Shown here: in pieces, positions 24,153-32,620 of the stretch | Position numbering within the stretch: position 1 is the stretch's first letter | Layout of the letters: every line of letters begins with the position of its first letter | Source of the DNA: Streptomyces sp. NBC_00775 | GTDB lineage: Bacteria; Actinomycetota; Actinomycetes; Streptomycetales; Streptomycetaceae | DNA: 64,000 nt | Assembly: GCF_036347135.1 (NCBI RefSeq) | Contig: NZ_CP108938.1 | Coordinates: forward strand, 62,001-126,000 | Direction of reading: 5' to 3' | Notes under the pieces: model-generated | Database searches by the model: none | What the model was told of the DNA's origin: nothing | Seen by the model: only the letters and a program-made list of their open reading frames with translations | Position numbers and translations under genes: made by a program

Positions 24153-25127
24153 GTGACCATCACCATCTCCCCCGAGACCAAGAAGAACCCGACGCGACAA
24201 TCGCCCCAGACCCACGTCAGACTTCACTGGCGGATCAGGCTGCGCCGGGACAAGTCCCTTGTCATCATGACGATTCCGGCCGTCGTGCTGCTCGTGGTGT
24301 TCAACTACGCGCCGCTTTTCGGCCTGATCACGGCCTTCCAGTACTACGACCCCCTCGTCGGCGTCTGGCACAGCCCGTGGGCCGGGCTGGAGCAGTTCAC
24401 CACCCTCCTCCAAGACCCCTTGTTCTGGAGGGCGTTGCAGAACACCCTCTACCTCAGCCTCGTCCAGCTGATCCTCTTCTTCCCGATCCCGATCGTCCTC
24501 GCCCTGCTGCTCAACACCGTGCTCAGCGAACGGCTGCGCAACCTCATCCAGTCGATCGTCTACCTCCCCCACTTCTTCTCGTGGGTGCTGACGATCACGG
24601 TCTTCCAGCAGATGCTCGGCGGAGCCGGCGTGCTCAACCAGTTCCTGCGTCAGCACGATGCCGGCACCTGGGACATCATGACCAACTCGCACACGTTCGC
24701 CCTGCTGGTCACCTTCCAGGCGGTCTGGAAGGAGGCGGGCTGGGGCATCATCGTCTTCCTCGCCGCACTCGCCGCGATCGACACCCACCTGTACGAGTCC
24801 GCCGCGGTGGACGGCGCCGGCCGCTGGCGCCGCATGTGGCACATCACGCTGCCCGGGATGCGCGGGGTGATCGTCCTGATGCTAGTACTGCGCCTGGGCA
24901 ACGCACTCACCGTGGGCTTCGAGCAACTCCTGCTCCAACGCGCGGCCGTGGGCCACAACACGGCCGACGTGCTGGACACCTTCTCCTTCTACTACGGCAT
25001 CGCCACCAACAACTACAGCTACGGAGCTGCGGCGGGGCTCTTCAAGAGCGTCATCTCGCTGCTGCTGATCTGGGGCGCGAACAAGCTCGTGCACGCCTTC
25101 GGAGAGGACGGGTTGTACCGCAGATGA
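24153..25127 (+). CDS. ABC transporter permease (LplB-like)
   Basis: A 324-residue inner-membrane permease with GTG start at 24153, 13 bases after the binding-protein gene. Six membrane segments begin at SLVIMTIPAVVLLVVFNYAP; the cytoplasmic EAA loop that contacts the ATPase is ESAAVDGAGRWRRMWHITLP (near residue 213). It pairs with the next gene, to which it is coupled by ATGA. It is typical of LplB partners of large binding proteins that import oligosaccharides. Confidence 0.88.
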   Translation: MTITISPETKKNPTRQSPQTHVRLHWRIRLRRDKSLVIMTIPAVVLLVVFNYAPLFGLITAFQYYDPLVGVWHSPWAGLEQFTTLLQDPLFWRALQNTLYLSLVQLILFFPIPIVLALLLNTVLSERLRNLIQSIVYLPHFFSWVLTITVFQQMLGGAGVLNQFLRQHDAGTWDIMTNSHTFALLVTFQAVWKEAGWGIIVFLAALAAIDTHLYESAAVDGAGRWRRMWHITLPGMRGVIVLMLVLRLGNALTVGFEQLLLQRAAVGHNTADVLDTFSFYYGIATNNYSYGAAAGLFKSVISLLLIWGANKLVHAFGEDGLYRR

Positions 25128-26056
25128 GCACTGCCGTCCCACTGCGGCAACGCCGCAGCGACAAACGCCCGGTCTGGGAAGAGCAACCGACGGCCGCCAC
25201 GACCACGGGCAAGAGCGCAGCTCTCACCTTGGTCGCCGCGGTCGTACTGGTACCGCTGTGGATCATCGTGGTCACCAGCTTCTCCACCCAGGCCGCCATC
25301 AACCGGGCCGGCGGCCTGGTGATCTGGCCCGACGGACTCACCGTCTCCGCCTACCGGGAGATGCTCGCCGACCCGACAGTGCGCACCGCCGTACTGGTCA
25401 GCCTGGGCATCACTCTCGTGGGTACAGCCGTCTCCATGGCGGTCTCCGTGCTGTGCGCCTACGGACTGTCCCGCGCCCGCTCCTACGGACACCGGCCGAT
25501 CCTGACACTGCTGGTCGTCACCATGTTCGTCAGCGGCGGCCTGATCCCCACCTTCCTGGTGGTCACCGGTCTGGGCGGCTACGGCCGGTACTGGGCCCTG
25601 ATCCTGCCCAGCGCGGTGTCGGTCTTCAACATCCTTGTGCTGCGTTCCTTCTACGCCGGCACGTCGGCGGAACTCATCGACGCCGCCCGGATGGACGGAG
25701 CCGGCGACTGGCGGACCCTGTGGTCGGTGGTCCTGCCGACCTCCCGCGCCGTCACCGCGGTCATCACGCTCTTCTATGCCGTCGGCTACTGGAACGCCTT
25801 CTTCAACGTCATGCTCTATATGCCGACGGAGAGCCAGAAGTGGCCTTTGCAGTACGTGCTGCTGACCTATGTGAACCGCGGCAACGGCCTGCCCGGCTCC
25901 GTCAACAGCGGCTTCGGCAACGCCCACGCCGAGACCGCTCCGCTGTCGTTGCAGATGGCCGTCGTCGTTCTCACCCTCGTCCCCCTGCTCGTCGTCTACC
26001 CGTTCATGCAGAAGCACTTCAGGACCGGTGTGCTCACCGGAGCGATCAAGGGCTGA
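25124..26056 (+). CDS. ABC transporter permease (carbohydrate, LplC-like)
   Basis: A 310-residue permease, ATG 25124 overlapping the previous stop. Six membrane segments; first is ALTLVAAVVLVPLWIIVVTS. The EAA loop is IDAARMDGAGDWRTLWSVVL (near residue 185). The C-terminus MQKHFRTGVLTGAIKG is the hallmark of MalG/LplC-type permeases. It completes the importer of the glycoside-hydrolase locus and is the last gene of the operon; 3' of it the sequence turns into gene debris. Confidence 0.88.
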   Translation: MSTAVPLRQRRSDKRPVWEEQPTAATTTGKSAALTLVAAVVLVPLWIIVVTSFSTQAAINRAGGLVIWPDGLTVSAYREMLADPTVRTAVLVSLGITLVGTAVSMAVSVLCAYGLSRARSYGHRPILTLLVVTMFVSGGLIPTFLVVTGLGGYGRYWALILPSAVSVFNILVLRSFYAGTSAELIDAARMDGAGDWRTLWSVVLPTSRAVTAVITLFYAVGYWNAFFNVMLYMPTESQKWPLQYVLLTYVNRGNGLPGSVNSGFGNAHAETAPLSLQMAVVVLTLVPLLVVYPFMQKHFRTGVLTGAIKG

Positions 26057-26127
26057 CGGTGAAAGTGCGACTACCGGCTGAGGAACGGGGTAGTCCGCGG
26101 CGGGAGCGGTACGGTCCCCGACCGCGG

Positions 26128-26199
26128 CAGCACGATGCCGATCACGATCGCCGCCAGCACCTGGACGTACAACTGCCGGTACCACGGCTTCGCCGTGAT
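26128..26199 (-). pseudogene. DctA-like C4-dicarboxylate carrier, N-terminal fragment
   Basis: A 24-codon stretch, ITAKPWYRQLYVQVLAAIVI then GIVL, closely resembles the first transmembrane helix of DctA carriers. It then runs into PRSGTVPLPPRT and a stop, so the carrier is cut after one helix. The upstream frame is not DctA-like. It is probably left from a deletion that brought the ABC operon next to unrelated DNA. Confidence 0.45.
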
Positions 26200-26652
26200 A
26201 CGCGCGGCTTGCTCGGCTCGTCCGTTGTCCGGGATACGTGTCTTTGCAGCCTCCCTGATCTCGCGATACCAAGCCCGATCGGTCCGCGCAGACTTTCGCC
26301 ACAGTGAACCGGGGCACGAGTCAGGGGGTCTAAAACAGATAATCGATGCCCTGTATAGGCCGCCTATCAGTACCAGCACCAACCCCCGGCGCCGCTGCGC
26401 GAGTGGAGGGGCCTGCGGTTGACCGAATGCCGAGATGCCTCTCCTCGTACCGGCCTTCCCCCAGAACCGCACGGATGTCGCCGATGGTCAGGTCGCCAGA
26501 GGGATTGAGACCGCGCGAGACGACCCTCCCCCTTGGCGGTGGTGTCAGCGGTCATCGGTCCGATCCCCTCATGCGGTAGACGGCTGGGGCACCCCGTCCC
26601 CCTGGGGAGAAAGCACGGGGCGCGCGGGTTGGTGCGGTCGGTGAGGTTGTGT
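26200..26652. other. intergenic region with possible gene remnant
   Basis: No intact gene. On the minus strand a frame starting MTADTTAKGEG at 26580 can be joined, after a frameshift near 26540, to GLNPSGDLTIGDIRAVLGEG, which looks like former coding sequence of unknown family. The upstream AT-richer patch at 26330-26370 contains GTATAGGCCGCCTAT, a weak inverted repeat. Confidence 0.35.
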
Positions 26653-27012
26653 TCAGCCGAGCGGGTCGGTGGTGTCGCGCAGGGTCGCAAGAGCCGGGCC
26701 GTACATGCGTCCCCGACATTCCCTGCAGAGGCCTTCAAAGACGACCGCACCAGGGGCATCTTCGGTCTCACGTCTTGTCAGGACCCGCCAATCGCGAGAC
26801 GCCCGGGCTCCACCGCCGATCGGACCAACCGCCAGCACCCCCAAGAGACCCTCGATGCGCCAGCCCTGAGATGGCAGCTCACGACACCAGGCGCCACCGA
26901 AGTCCACCCACCAGCTACAGCCAACGACTGACACACCATCAGGAACGTCGGCAAAAGTCAGCAAGCGGACTGCCACAGCCGCCCACACACAGCCGCGCCT
27001 TGAAATTGACAC
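26653..27012 (-). CDS. hypothetical protein, atypical codon use
   Basis: A 119-residue frame, GTG start at 27012 with GAGG close upstream. It contains SVVGCSWWVDFGGAWCRELP, LLGVLAVGPIGGGARASRDW and a CRECRG pair. The mix of hydrophobic strands and polar loops looks protein-like, but many codons end in T or A, unlike the neighbours, which suggests recent transfer or a non-coding frame. Family not recognised. Confidence 0.35.
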   Translation of the reverse strand: MSISRRGCVWAAVAVRLLTFADVPDGVSVVGCSWWVDFGGAWCRELPSQGWRIEGLLGVLAVGPIGGGARASRDWRVLTRRETEDAPGAVVFEGLCRECRGRMYGPALATLRDTTDPLG

Positions 27013-27177
27013 CTCGACTGCATCGAGCCCCTCAAGCTCCGGTGCTCACACGATCCCCTCAGCCGCTCAGGCTCAGGGACGGAAAGCCAGCCGCTCCCTC
27101 GCCAGGCAGGCTCCTGGGCATGCCCCCACGGCCCCGGGCCCGAGCAGGAACGGGACAGGGAACCGGAACGGGTGGGT

Positions 27178-27804
27178 TCAGGGGTGTGTGAGGGTGTCGA
27201 GTTGCGCAGCGAGGTCGGGGTGGGTGGCGGTCAGGTGGGGGCGGGTGGCGTTGAGGGGGCGGATGAGCTCGGCGGGGTCGTCGTGGGCGAGGGCCGCGTG
27301 GAGCTGGCTGAGCGGGAGATGGGCCGGGGTGGGCAGGTCGGTGAGGGCGGCGATCTGGCCGGCGATGCGGCGCAGGTCGGCTGCGTTGCGGCGGGCCCAG
27401 GTCGCGGTGGTGCGTTCGGCGGCGCGGCGTTCGCGGGTGGCCTGGACGCGTTGTTCGCCGGTGGTTCCGGCGGGGCCGGGGCGGCCGCGCAGGTAGCGGC
27501 GTTCGGCGGCCTGGCGGCTGGCGACGCCGAGGGGGTGGGCGAGGTCGGCCCAGCTGGCTCCCGCGTCGCGGGCGGTTTCGATCAGGCCGGTCTCCCATCC
27601 GGCGAGCTGCTCGCGTACCTGCCGCAGCAGCATCAGGGAGGCCAGCGCCTGCTCCGGTCCGGGAGCATCCGGGGTGTCTGGGGACTCTCGCTTGGCGTCG
27701 CGCAGGGCGTCGTCTATGGCGTGCAGGGCCGCCGCGGCGGCGAGGAACGATGCCGGGCTGTGGGCATTCGTGCTGGTCGGGGACGGCTGGTCGGCTGCGG
27801 TCAC
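27178..27804 (-). CDS. rheA: RheA-like repressor of hsp18
   Basis: A 208-residue protein divergent from hsp18. GTG 27804 is preferred over GTG 27810 because GGGAGG lies five bases before it. An Ala-rich helical start ([20 protein letters not shown]) is followed by a helix-turn-helix-like unit [20 protein letters not shown] with [12 protein letters not shown], and a helical C-terminus. In S. albus, RheA is a thermosensing repressor of the small heat-shock gene hsp18. The two operators between the genes match its published TGTCATC-N5-GATGACA site, which is the main reason for the symbol. NCBI-style names for such proteins are 'HSP18 transcriptional regulator'. Confidence 0.75.
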   Translation of the reverse strand: MTAADQPSPTSTNAHSPASFLAAAAALHAIDDALRDAKRESPDTPDAPGPEQALASLMLLRQVREQLAGWETGLIETARDAGASWADLAHPLGVASRQAAERRYLRGRPGPAGTTGEQRVQATRERRAAERTTATWARRNAADLRRIAGQIAALTDLPTPAHLPLSQLHAALAHDDPAELIRPLNATRPHLTATHPDLAAQLDTLTHP

Positions 27805-27821
27805 GGACACCTCCCTCTCGT

Positions 27822-27840
27822 TGTCATCCTGTAGACGACA
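27822..27840. promoter_or_regulatory. RheA-type operator, site 1
   Basis: TGTCATC-CTGTA-GACGACA: one mismatch from the TGTCATC-N5-GATGACA consensus of the S. albus hsp18 repressor RheA. It lies next to the rheA-like start. Confidence 0.75.
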
Positions 27841-27847
27841 TCGTGTT

Positions 27848-27866
27848 TGTCATCCATTGGATGACA
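27848..27866. promoter_or_regulatory. RheA-type operator, site 2
   Basis: TGTCATC-CATTG-GATGACA: perfect match to the RheA consensus; the symmetry extends to TGTCATCCA-T-TGGATGACA. It lies 67 bases before the hsp18 start, within the divergent promoter. Confidence 0.85.
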
Positions 27867-27932
27867 TGTTACAACGGTGTCAGTGAAGCGCATTGGCAGC
27901 AACTGCCTGAACCTGCTGGAGGTGTTTTCACG

Positions 27933-28364
27933 ATGTTGATGCGCACTGACCCCTTCCGTGAACTGGACCGGCTGGCGCAGCAGCTGATGGGCCCGGGGAC
28001 CTGGTCCCGCCCGTCGGCGATGCCGATGGACGCCTACCGCGAGGGCGACGAGTACGTGGTGGCCTTCGACCTTCCGGGCGTCACCGCGGACGCGATCGAC
28101 ATCGACGTCGAGCGGAACATGCTCACCGTCAAGGCCGAGCGGCGGCCGGTGGCGAAGACCGACGACGTGCAGATGGAACTGTCCGAGCGGCCGCTGGGTG
28201 TCTTCTCCCGCCAGATCGTGCTCGCCGACACCCTCGACACCGAGCACATCCAGGCCGACTACGACGCGGGCGTGCTCACCCTGCGCATCCCGATCGCCGA
28301 GCGCGCCAAGCCCCGCAAGATCTCCATCGGCGTCGGATCCGGCCGCAAGGAGATCTCCGGCTGA
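27933..28364 (+). CDS. hsp18: Hsp18 / Hsp20 family small heat-shock protein
   Basis: A 143-residue alpha-crystallin-domain chaperone, ATG 27933 behind GGAGG. N-terminal [20 protein letters not shown], alpha-crystallin domain about 32-125 ([51 protein letters not shown] with the dimer/oligomer I-x-I motif RIPI), and a short basic C-terminus. It binds unfolding proteins without ATP. Heat induction is predicted through loss of RheA-like repression at the two operators upstream. Two DUF2267 genes follow on the same strand. Confidence 0.92.
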   Translation: MLMRTDPFRELDRLAQQLMGPGTWSRPSAMPMDAYREGDEYVVAFDLPGVTADAIDIDVERNMLTVKAERRPVAKTDDVQMELSERPLGVFSRQIVLADTLDTEHIQADYDAGVLTLRIPIAERAKPRKISIGVGSGRKEISG

Positions 28365-28465
28365 CACCGGCCGGACGGGTGCGGAGGGCGGGCACCTGAT
28401 CTCCCCTTCACCCCGCTCTCCGCACCCCCCGTGGACAGTCCGAAGAAGAAGGGGTGGCAGCCGAG

Positions 28466-28861
28466 ATGACTCTGCGACACGAAGCGTTCCTCGGCCACGT
28501 GAAGGAACGCGGCGAGTACGACTCTGCGGAGGAAGCCGAGCGCGCGGCCCGTGTGGTACTCGCCCTCCTCGGCGCGCACCTGGTCGGCGACATCCGCGCC
28601 CAGCTGGCAGCGCGCCTGCCTGAGGCGTTCGCCCTGATCCTGCTCAACCCGCTGCAGAGCGCCGAGCCGCTGCCCCCGGAGCGGTTCGTGCGCGCAACCG
28701 CCGCGTGGATCGAAGGCGCCACCGAGCAGACCGCGGCCTGGGACGTCAGTGCCGTGCTGTCGACCGTCGCCGACGCCGCCGGCGAAGACCTGCTGGGCCA
28801 GATCCTGCTCCAGCTCCCCGTCGGCTACGACCTGCTCTTCGGCCGCCCCCAGCCCACCTGA
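28466..28861 (+). CDS. DUF2267 domain protein
   Basis: A 131-residue helical protein (LRHEAFLGHVKERGEYDSAE; AARVVLALLGAHLVGDIRAQ; ILLQLPVGYDLLFGRPQPT). The ERGEY..AEEA..A...VL..L..HL pattern is the DUF2267 signature. ATG 28466 has GGGG upstream; GTG 28454 is an alternative. It lies 100 bases after hsp18 and may be part of the same heat-regulated unit. DUF2267 proteins often accompany stress chaperones in Streptomyces; function unknown. Confidence 0.8.
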   Translation: MTLRHEAFLGHVKERGEYDSAEEAERAARVVLALLGAHLVGDIRAQLAARLPEAFALILLNPLQSAEPLPPERFVRATAAWIEGATEQTAAWDVSAVLSTVADAAGEDLLGQILLQLPVGYDLLFGRPQPT

Positions 28862-28916
28862 CCATCCCGTCCCCCGGTGCCCGAACACCGGCCACAGCAA
28901 GAAAGGCAACCACCCC

Positions 28917-29354
28917 GTGATCTCCGACCGGCACGCACCGTCCCAGCAGCCGTACGGGACGGCATACGAGCAGATGCTGGAGAAGGTTCGCTACGAGGGC
29001 GCCTACCCCACCCGCGAGAGAGCCGACGAAGCCGTCCGCCTGGTTCTTGCCGGACTGGGGCGCCAGCTGACCGGCGACGAACGCGTCGACCTGGCCGCCT
29101 GCCTGCCCCTGGAAGCCGCACGCGTGCTGACCGCGCAGATCCCCGACCCCCAGCCGCTGACCGGCTGGGCCTTCGTCAAAGACCTCGCCGCCCGCACCGG
29201 CGCCTCCCTGGCCACCACCCGCTGGGACACCGGCTCCGTCTTCTCCGCCGTCGCCGCCTACGCCGGCCCCCACCTGATCACCCGCATCCTCCACCAGCTC
29301 CCCACCGGCTACGCCCTGCTGTTCGGCCGCGCCGAACTCACCCCCGCCGCGTAG
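28917..29354 (+). CDS. DUF2267 domain protein (paralogue)
   Basis: A 145-residue protein with GTG start at 28917, paralogous to the preceding gene: same order of YEQMLEKVRYEGAYPTRERA, AVRLVLAGLGRQLTGDERVD and a C-terminal ITRILHQLPTGYALLFGRAE (compare QILLQLPVGYDLLFGRPQ). The tandem arrangement suggests duplication and perhaps a heterodimer. AAGAAAGG about eleven bases upstream is a likely ribosome site. Same predicted regulation as hsp18. Confidence 0.8.
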   Translation: MISDRHAPSQQPYGTAYEQMLEKVRYEGAYPTRERADEAVRLVLAGLGRQLTGDERVDLAACLPLEAARVLTAQIPDPQPLTGWAFVKDLAARTGASLATTRWDTGSVFSAVAAYAGPHLITRILHQLPTGYALLFGRAELTPAA

Positions 29355-29477
29355 ACGGCGACGCGCGTACTCGGGGCGGGCGCGACGACCACTACGTCGC
29401 TGTCCGCCCTGCGCTCCCGACGCGTTGCCTTCCTGGCCGGGCCCCCGGCCCCAGGGGCTCTTTGACGCATATCTGGG

Positions 29478-30145
29478 TCACACACCCACCACGTCCGCCG
29501 AGGCGGGATACTCATCCCAGGTCCGGCCGTCGAGCTGGCTGCCCCCAGCCTTCGGGGTCAGCCCACCGACCTGCTTGAAGAACAGAGCCACCCGAAGATC
29601 GACACACCGGTCTCGAATGTCGCGAACCCAGGTCAAGTCCAGCTCTCGGTGAGCCGGGCCGCTCTCGCCGCCGACGATCACCCAGTCGATCCGCGACAGC
29701 TCCAGCGACGGCACTGGCCCAAGCAGCGGCTCCAGCGACAGGAATCGGATGGCAGCCGGGATACCCCGCAGCTCATCAGCCCGCCAGCAGTACTCATCAG
29801 ACTCGATCGACGTGCCGATCCAGACGTTGGGCAGCGGCCACGAACTCAAGGCGTTCCAGTTGGCCACGCGCTTGCGCACGTCCTCGCGTACGGGCCTGGC
29901 CAGCGGGACAGCATCGTCCTCTGACAGCCGTTCCATCTCGGTCCAGACTGCGTCCACGAACTTCTGCGATTCCAGCAGGCGGCGCAGACGCCGCGGCCTC
30001 TTGGTAAGTACCTGAAACTGGTGCTGCGGCGCCAGCGCCATCGTCGCGAAGGTCCTGGCCACAAACTCCGTGAGGACACGAGCGTGGCCGATGTCGCTCA
30101 TGGAGTTCACGAACACCTTGCGCGGGCGACGCCACCGCAGCGGTT
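29478..30145 (-). pseudogene. DUF5131 (phage Gp37/Gp68-like) protein, 5' truncated
   Basis: The frame encodes about 220 residues of a DUF5131 protein, from PLRWRRPRKVFVNSMSDIGH to DGRTWDEYPASADVVGV, including WIGTSIESDEYCWRADELRG, IRFLSLEPLLGPVPSLELSR and IDWVIVGGESGP. The family's N-terminal Cys-rich radical-SAM-like segment (GCxxxxxxCxxCYA) is missing. Upstream of about 30145 the frame continues into the anticoding strand of a recombinase fragment. The truncation is therefore a recombination junction and the ATG at 30239 is spurious. Confidence 0.7.
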
Positions 30146-30149
30146 TGCG

Positions 30150-30557
30150 GTGCCGTACGGGGTGTGCACCGAGCCGTCGAACGTTGCGGCCGGCGGTCAC
30201 GACTGCCCCGTCCGCTTCCGCTGTGTGGGCTGCGGGCACTTCCGCACCGACGTGTCCTACCTTCCCGATCTGGAGGCCTACCTCGCCGATCTACTGCGCA
30301 GTCGGGAACGGCTCGCCGCGTTCAGCGCCGACACCTGGGCCAGGGACGAGGCGATGCCGTCCGACGAGGAAATCACTCGTGTACGGCGGCTTATCCGGCG
30401 CGTCCGCACCGACCTTGACGATCTCACCCACGAGGACCGGACGCAGATCCAGCAAGCCGTCGCCGTGGTCCGCCGCAGCCGCCAGGTCGTCACCCTCGGC
30501 ATGCCCCGCGTCGCTGCGCCAGTGCTCAACCCACGTCCCGAAAGGCCCTCCGTGTGA
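30150..30557 (+). pseudogene. Tn554-like site-specific recombinase, C-terminal fragment
   Basis: Starts abruptly at YGVCTEPSNVAAGGHDCPVR and includes FRCVGCGHFRTDVSYLPDLE, a zinc-binding C..C/H patch, then a helical tail to TGA 30557. This is the C-terminus of the large tyrosine recombinases that are usually followed by a DUF6262/TnpC gene, as here. The catalytic core (R-H-R-Y) is absent, so it is inactive. Its stop overlaps the TnpC start (GTGA). Confidence 0.7.
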
Positions 30558-31082
30558 CCAGCCGATTGACTGAAGGCAGACGTGCGGACTCCGCCCGCCG
30601 CCGCGAAAGGGGCCTCAAGGCCCTCGACACGGCAGTGCGGACGGGTGGAGACATCACCGCCTCCGGTCTCGCCCGCGCTGCCCGGGTTGACCGTACCTTC
30701 CTCTACCGCAACCGTGACCTGCTCGAACGCGTCCACGCCGCTGCCGCCGTCCCCGACGGGAGAGGGGGCGATGACAGCAGTCAGCCGTGCCTCGCTGCAG
30801 ACCGACCTGGCCAACGCCCTGGAACGCAACAACCGCCTGGCCGCTCGTGTGCGGCAACTGGAAAAGCGGCTGTCTCAGCCGATCGGGGTGAAGGTCTGGG
30901 CGGATTCCGGGCTCGGAACGTCGGCCGACATTGATCACCTCCAGCGGCGAATCACCACGTTGGAACAGCAGTTATCGAATAAGCAGGGCGAACTTGACGA
31001 ACGCACCGAAGAGCTCGAAGCGGCTCGTGCGGCCAATCGTGAGACGACCCGGTCGCTGAACCACCGCCCCGCTCGTTTGTGA
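30554..31082 (+). pseudogene. DUF6262 / TnpC-like transposon protein, frameshifted
   Basis: GTG start at 30554. The first 70 residues (RRERGLKALDTAVRTGGDIT; SGLARAARVDRTFLYRNRDL) are an HTH of the DUF6262 type. The remaining coiled coil (RASLQTDLANALERNNRLAA; ITTLEQQLSNKQGELDERTE) is in another frame, rejoined by one indel in the GC-rich run near 30755-30765. In Tn554-type elements the small third protein assists the recombinase. With the recombinase truncated and this gene shifted, the element is dead. Confidence 0.7.
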
Positions 31083-31129
31083 CCACACATAGTGTCCGTC
31101 AAGGGCCGGGAGACCCATGCTCCGCTGGT

Positions 31130-31440
31130 CACCCGGATCCCCGGCGTGACGCGCTACTACCCGGCGGTGCTGACGCCGGCGTCCAGGTGATCGAGGTGGT
31201 CCCGCCGGGCGTCAGCGGCGGCCTCTTCGCTCTGGTCTACGGCATCTCCACGGGTGCCGACGCCAGCTGGACCAGCGGCTCCACGCTCCAACGACGGATC
31301 CGCCGTTACCGCACAGACTGTGATCCTCGCCACCGGGGTCTCCTACCGGGGCTCCCTGCGCCCGCTCTGGAGGCGCTGACCGGCTGTGGCGTCTTCTACG
31401 GCTCAGCCAGGGACCGTCGATCCATGGATAAGCCTTCCTC
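31130..31440 (+). pseudogene. mosaic of three gene fragments (SDR, MFS, FAD oxidoreductase)
   Basis: Within 300 bases three unrelated coding scraps follow each other: ADAGVQVIEVVPPGV (31166-31212, SDR), GLFALVYGISTGAD (about 31220-31262, resembling an MFS exporter loop), and TVILATGVSYRG plus, one frame over, PALEALTGCGVFYGSA (31311-31410, the thioredoxin-reductase-like motif of FAD oxidoreductases). None has a start or full domain. The first is a near-copy of part of the intact SDR gene downstream. Confidence 0.6.
31166..31212 (+). repeat. direct repeat of SDR segment (copy 1)
   Basis: 47 bases nearly identical (two mismatches) to 32030-32076 inside the SDR gene; both encode ADAGVQVIEVVPPGV. 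This copy lies in gene debris. Confidence 0.85.
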
Positions 31441-31519
31441 TCCCGCCCCTGCGCGGGCGCCTCTACGGTCGAGGCTGCGGGCGCTCACCGGCCCGCCGTA
31501 CCGAAGGAGCAGGACCCCC

Positions 31520-32269
31520 ATGATGATGACCGGCAACACGATCCTGATCACCGGCGGCACCTCGGGCATCGGCCTCGGTCTGGCCCTGCGTCTGCACGAG
31601 GCCGGCAACAAGGTGATCGTCGCCGGCCGGGGCAAGGAACTTCTCGACGAGATAACGACCGAGCACCCGGGCATCGACGCGCTCGTCCTCAATGTCGCGG
31701 ACCCCGACTCGATCGCCCGGGCCCACGAGACCGTGGCGGCGAGCCACCCCGAGCTGAACGTCCTGGTCAACAACGCCGGCATCATGCTGCGGGAGAACCT
31801 CCTCGACCCGGCCGGACTCCCGATCGCCGAGGATCACGTCGCGACCAATCTGCTCGGCACGATCCGGATGACGTACGCCTTCCTGCCGCTGCTGGTGGGC
31901 AAGGACGACGCGGTCGTCATGAACGTCACCTCCGCGCTGGCCTTCGTCCCATATCAGAGCACCCCGACCTACAGCGCGACCAAGGCCGCGCTGCACTCCT
32001 TCTCCGAGAGCCTGCGCATCCAGCTCGCCGGTGCCGACGCCGGCGTCCAGGTGATTGAGGTGGTCCCGCCGGGCGTGCGCACGACCCTGCTGGGCCAGGA
32101 GGACAACGACCACGCCATGCCGCTGGACGACTTCCTCACCGAGGCTCTCGGCCTGCTGCGTGAGAAGCCCGACGCGAAGGAGATTGTCGTCGAGCGCGCC
32201 AGGTTCATCCGCGACGCGGTGGCCAACGGCTCCTACGATGACGTCCTCGCCATGATCACCAACAGCTGA
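31520..32269 (+). CDS. short-chain dehydrogenase/reductase (DltE-like)
   Basis: A 249-residue classical SDR. Cofactor motif ILITGGTSGIGLGLALRLHE (Rossmann TGxxxGIG, residues 7-26), NNAG at about 90, catalytic Ser in VMNVTSALAFVP and YxxxK in PTYSATKAALHSF near 155-160. Three ATGs (31520, 31523, 31526) follow GAAGGAG; the first is used here. Substrate unknown. It is followed by an MmyB-type XRE regulator, a frequent partner of SDR genes in Streptomyces, which may control it. Confidence 0.88.
   Translation: MMMTGNTILITGGTSGIGLGLALRLHEAGNKVIVAGRGKELLDEITTEHPGIDALVLNVADPDSIARAHETVAASHPELNVLVNNAGIMLRENLLDPAGLPIAEDHVATNLLGTIRMTYAFLPLLVGKDDAVVMNVTSALAFVPYQSTPTYSATKAALHSFSESLRIQLAGADAGVQVIEVVPPGVRTTLLGQEDNDHAMPLDDFLTEALGLLREKPDAKEIVVERARFIRDAVANGSYDDVLAMITNS
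32030..32076 (+). repeat. direct repeat of SDR segment (copy 2, in gene)
   Basis: The intact-gene counterpart of the 47-base repeat at 31166-31212. Recombination between the two would delete about 860 bases including the SDR start. Confidence 0.85.
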
Positions 32270-32620
32270 CCGACCTGTTATTTCCGACGGGAAACAACAG
32301 CACGCGAGCGCCGTCACACGACGAACCTCGTCGTATCGGCCAGGCCGGGCGACGAGGCCCGGGGCCCGTCCAAAGCGTCAGGCGTCCTCGACGGAGCCCG
32401 TCGCCGCAGGCCGCCTTCCATGCCGACGGCCTGCGGCGCACCGCCGACAGCCGGCGAATTTCCCAGCGGGTCACGCAGGGGCAGGTGACCATCGGGTCGT
32501 CTCGCCGCGAGCGCCCTCGCGTCGGCCGTGTGAGCGCCTTCGCGCGAGTGGGAGAGGAGTGGCTCAGCCATGGATCGGCGGTCTCTGGATAGGCGGGCGG
32601 GATGCGATGAGGATGGGGGT
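32270..32620. other. intergenic region before MmyB-type regulator
   Basis: 350 bases without a gene. Near its 3' end GCCATGGATCGGCGGTCTCTGGATAGGC repeats a GGAT(A/C) theme also present before the SDR gene (CGATCCATGGATAAG, 31418-31432). The shared ATGGAT element may be a site for the regulator encoded next. Several short GC hairpins occur but none is distinctive. Confidence 0.3.

Noticed and set aside
22433..24181. 582-codon minus-strand frame opposite the sugar-binding protein
   Set aside because: Shadow frame full of Gly/Arg/Val runs. The plus strand has a Tat-lipoprotein signal and two following permeases.
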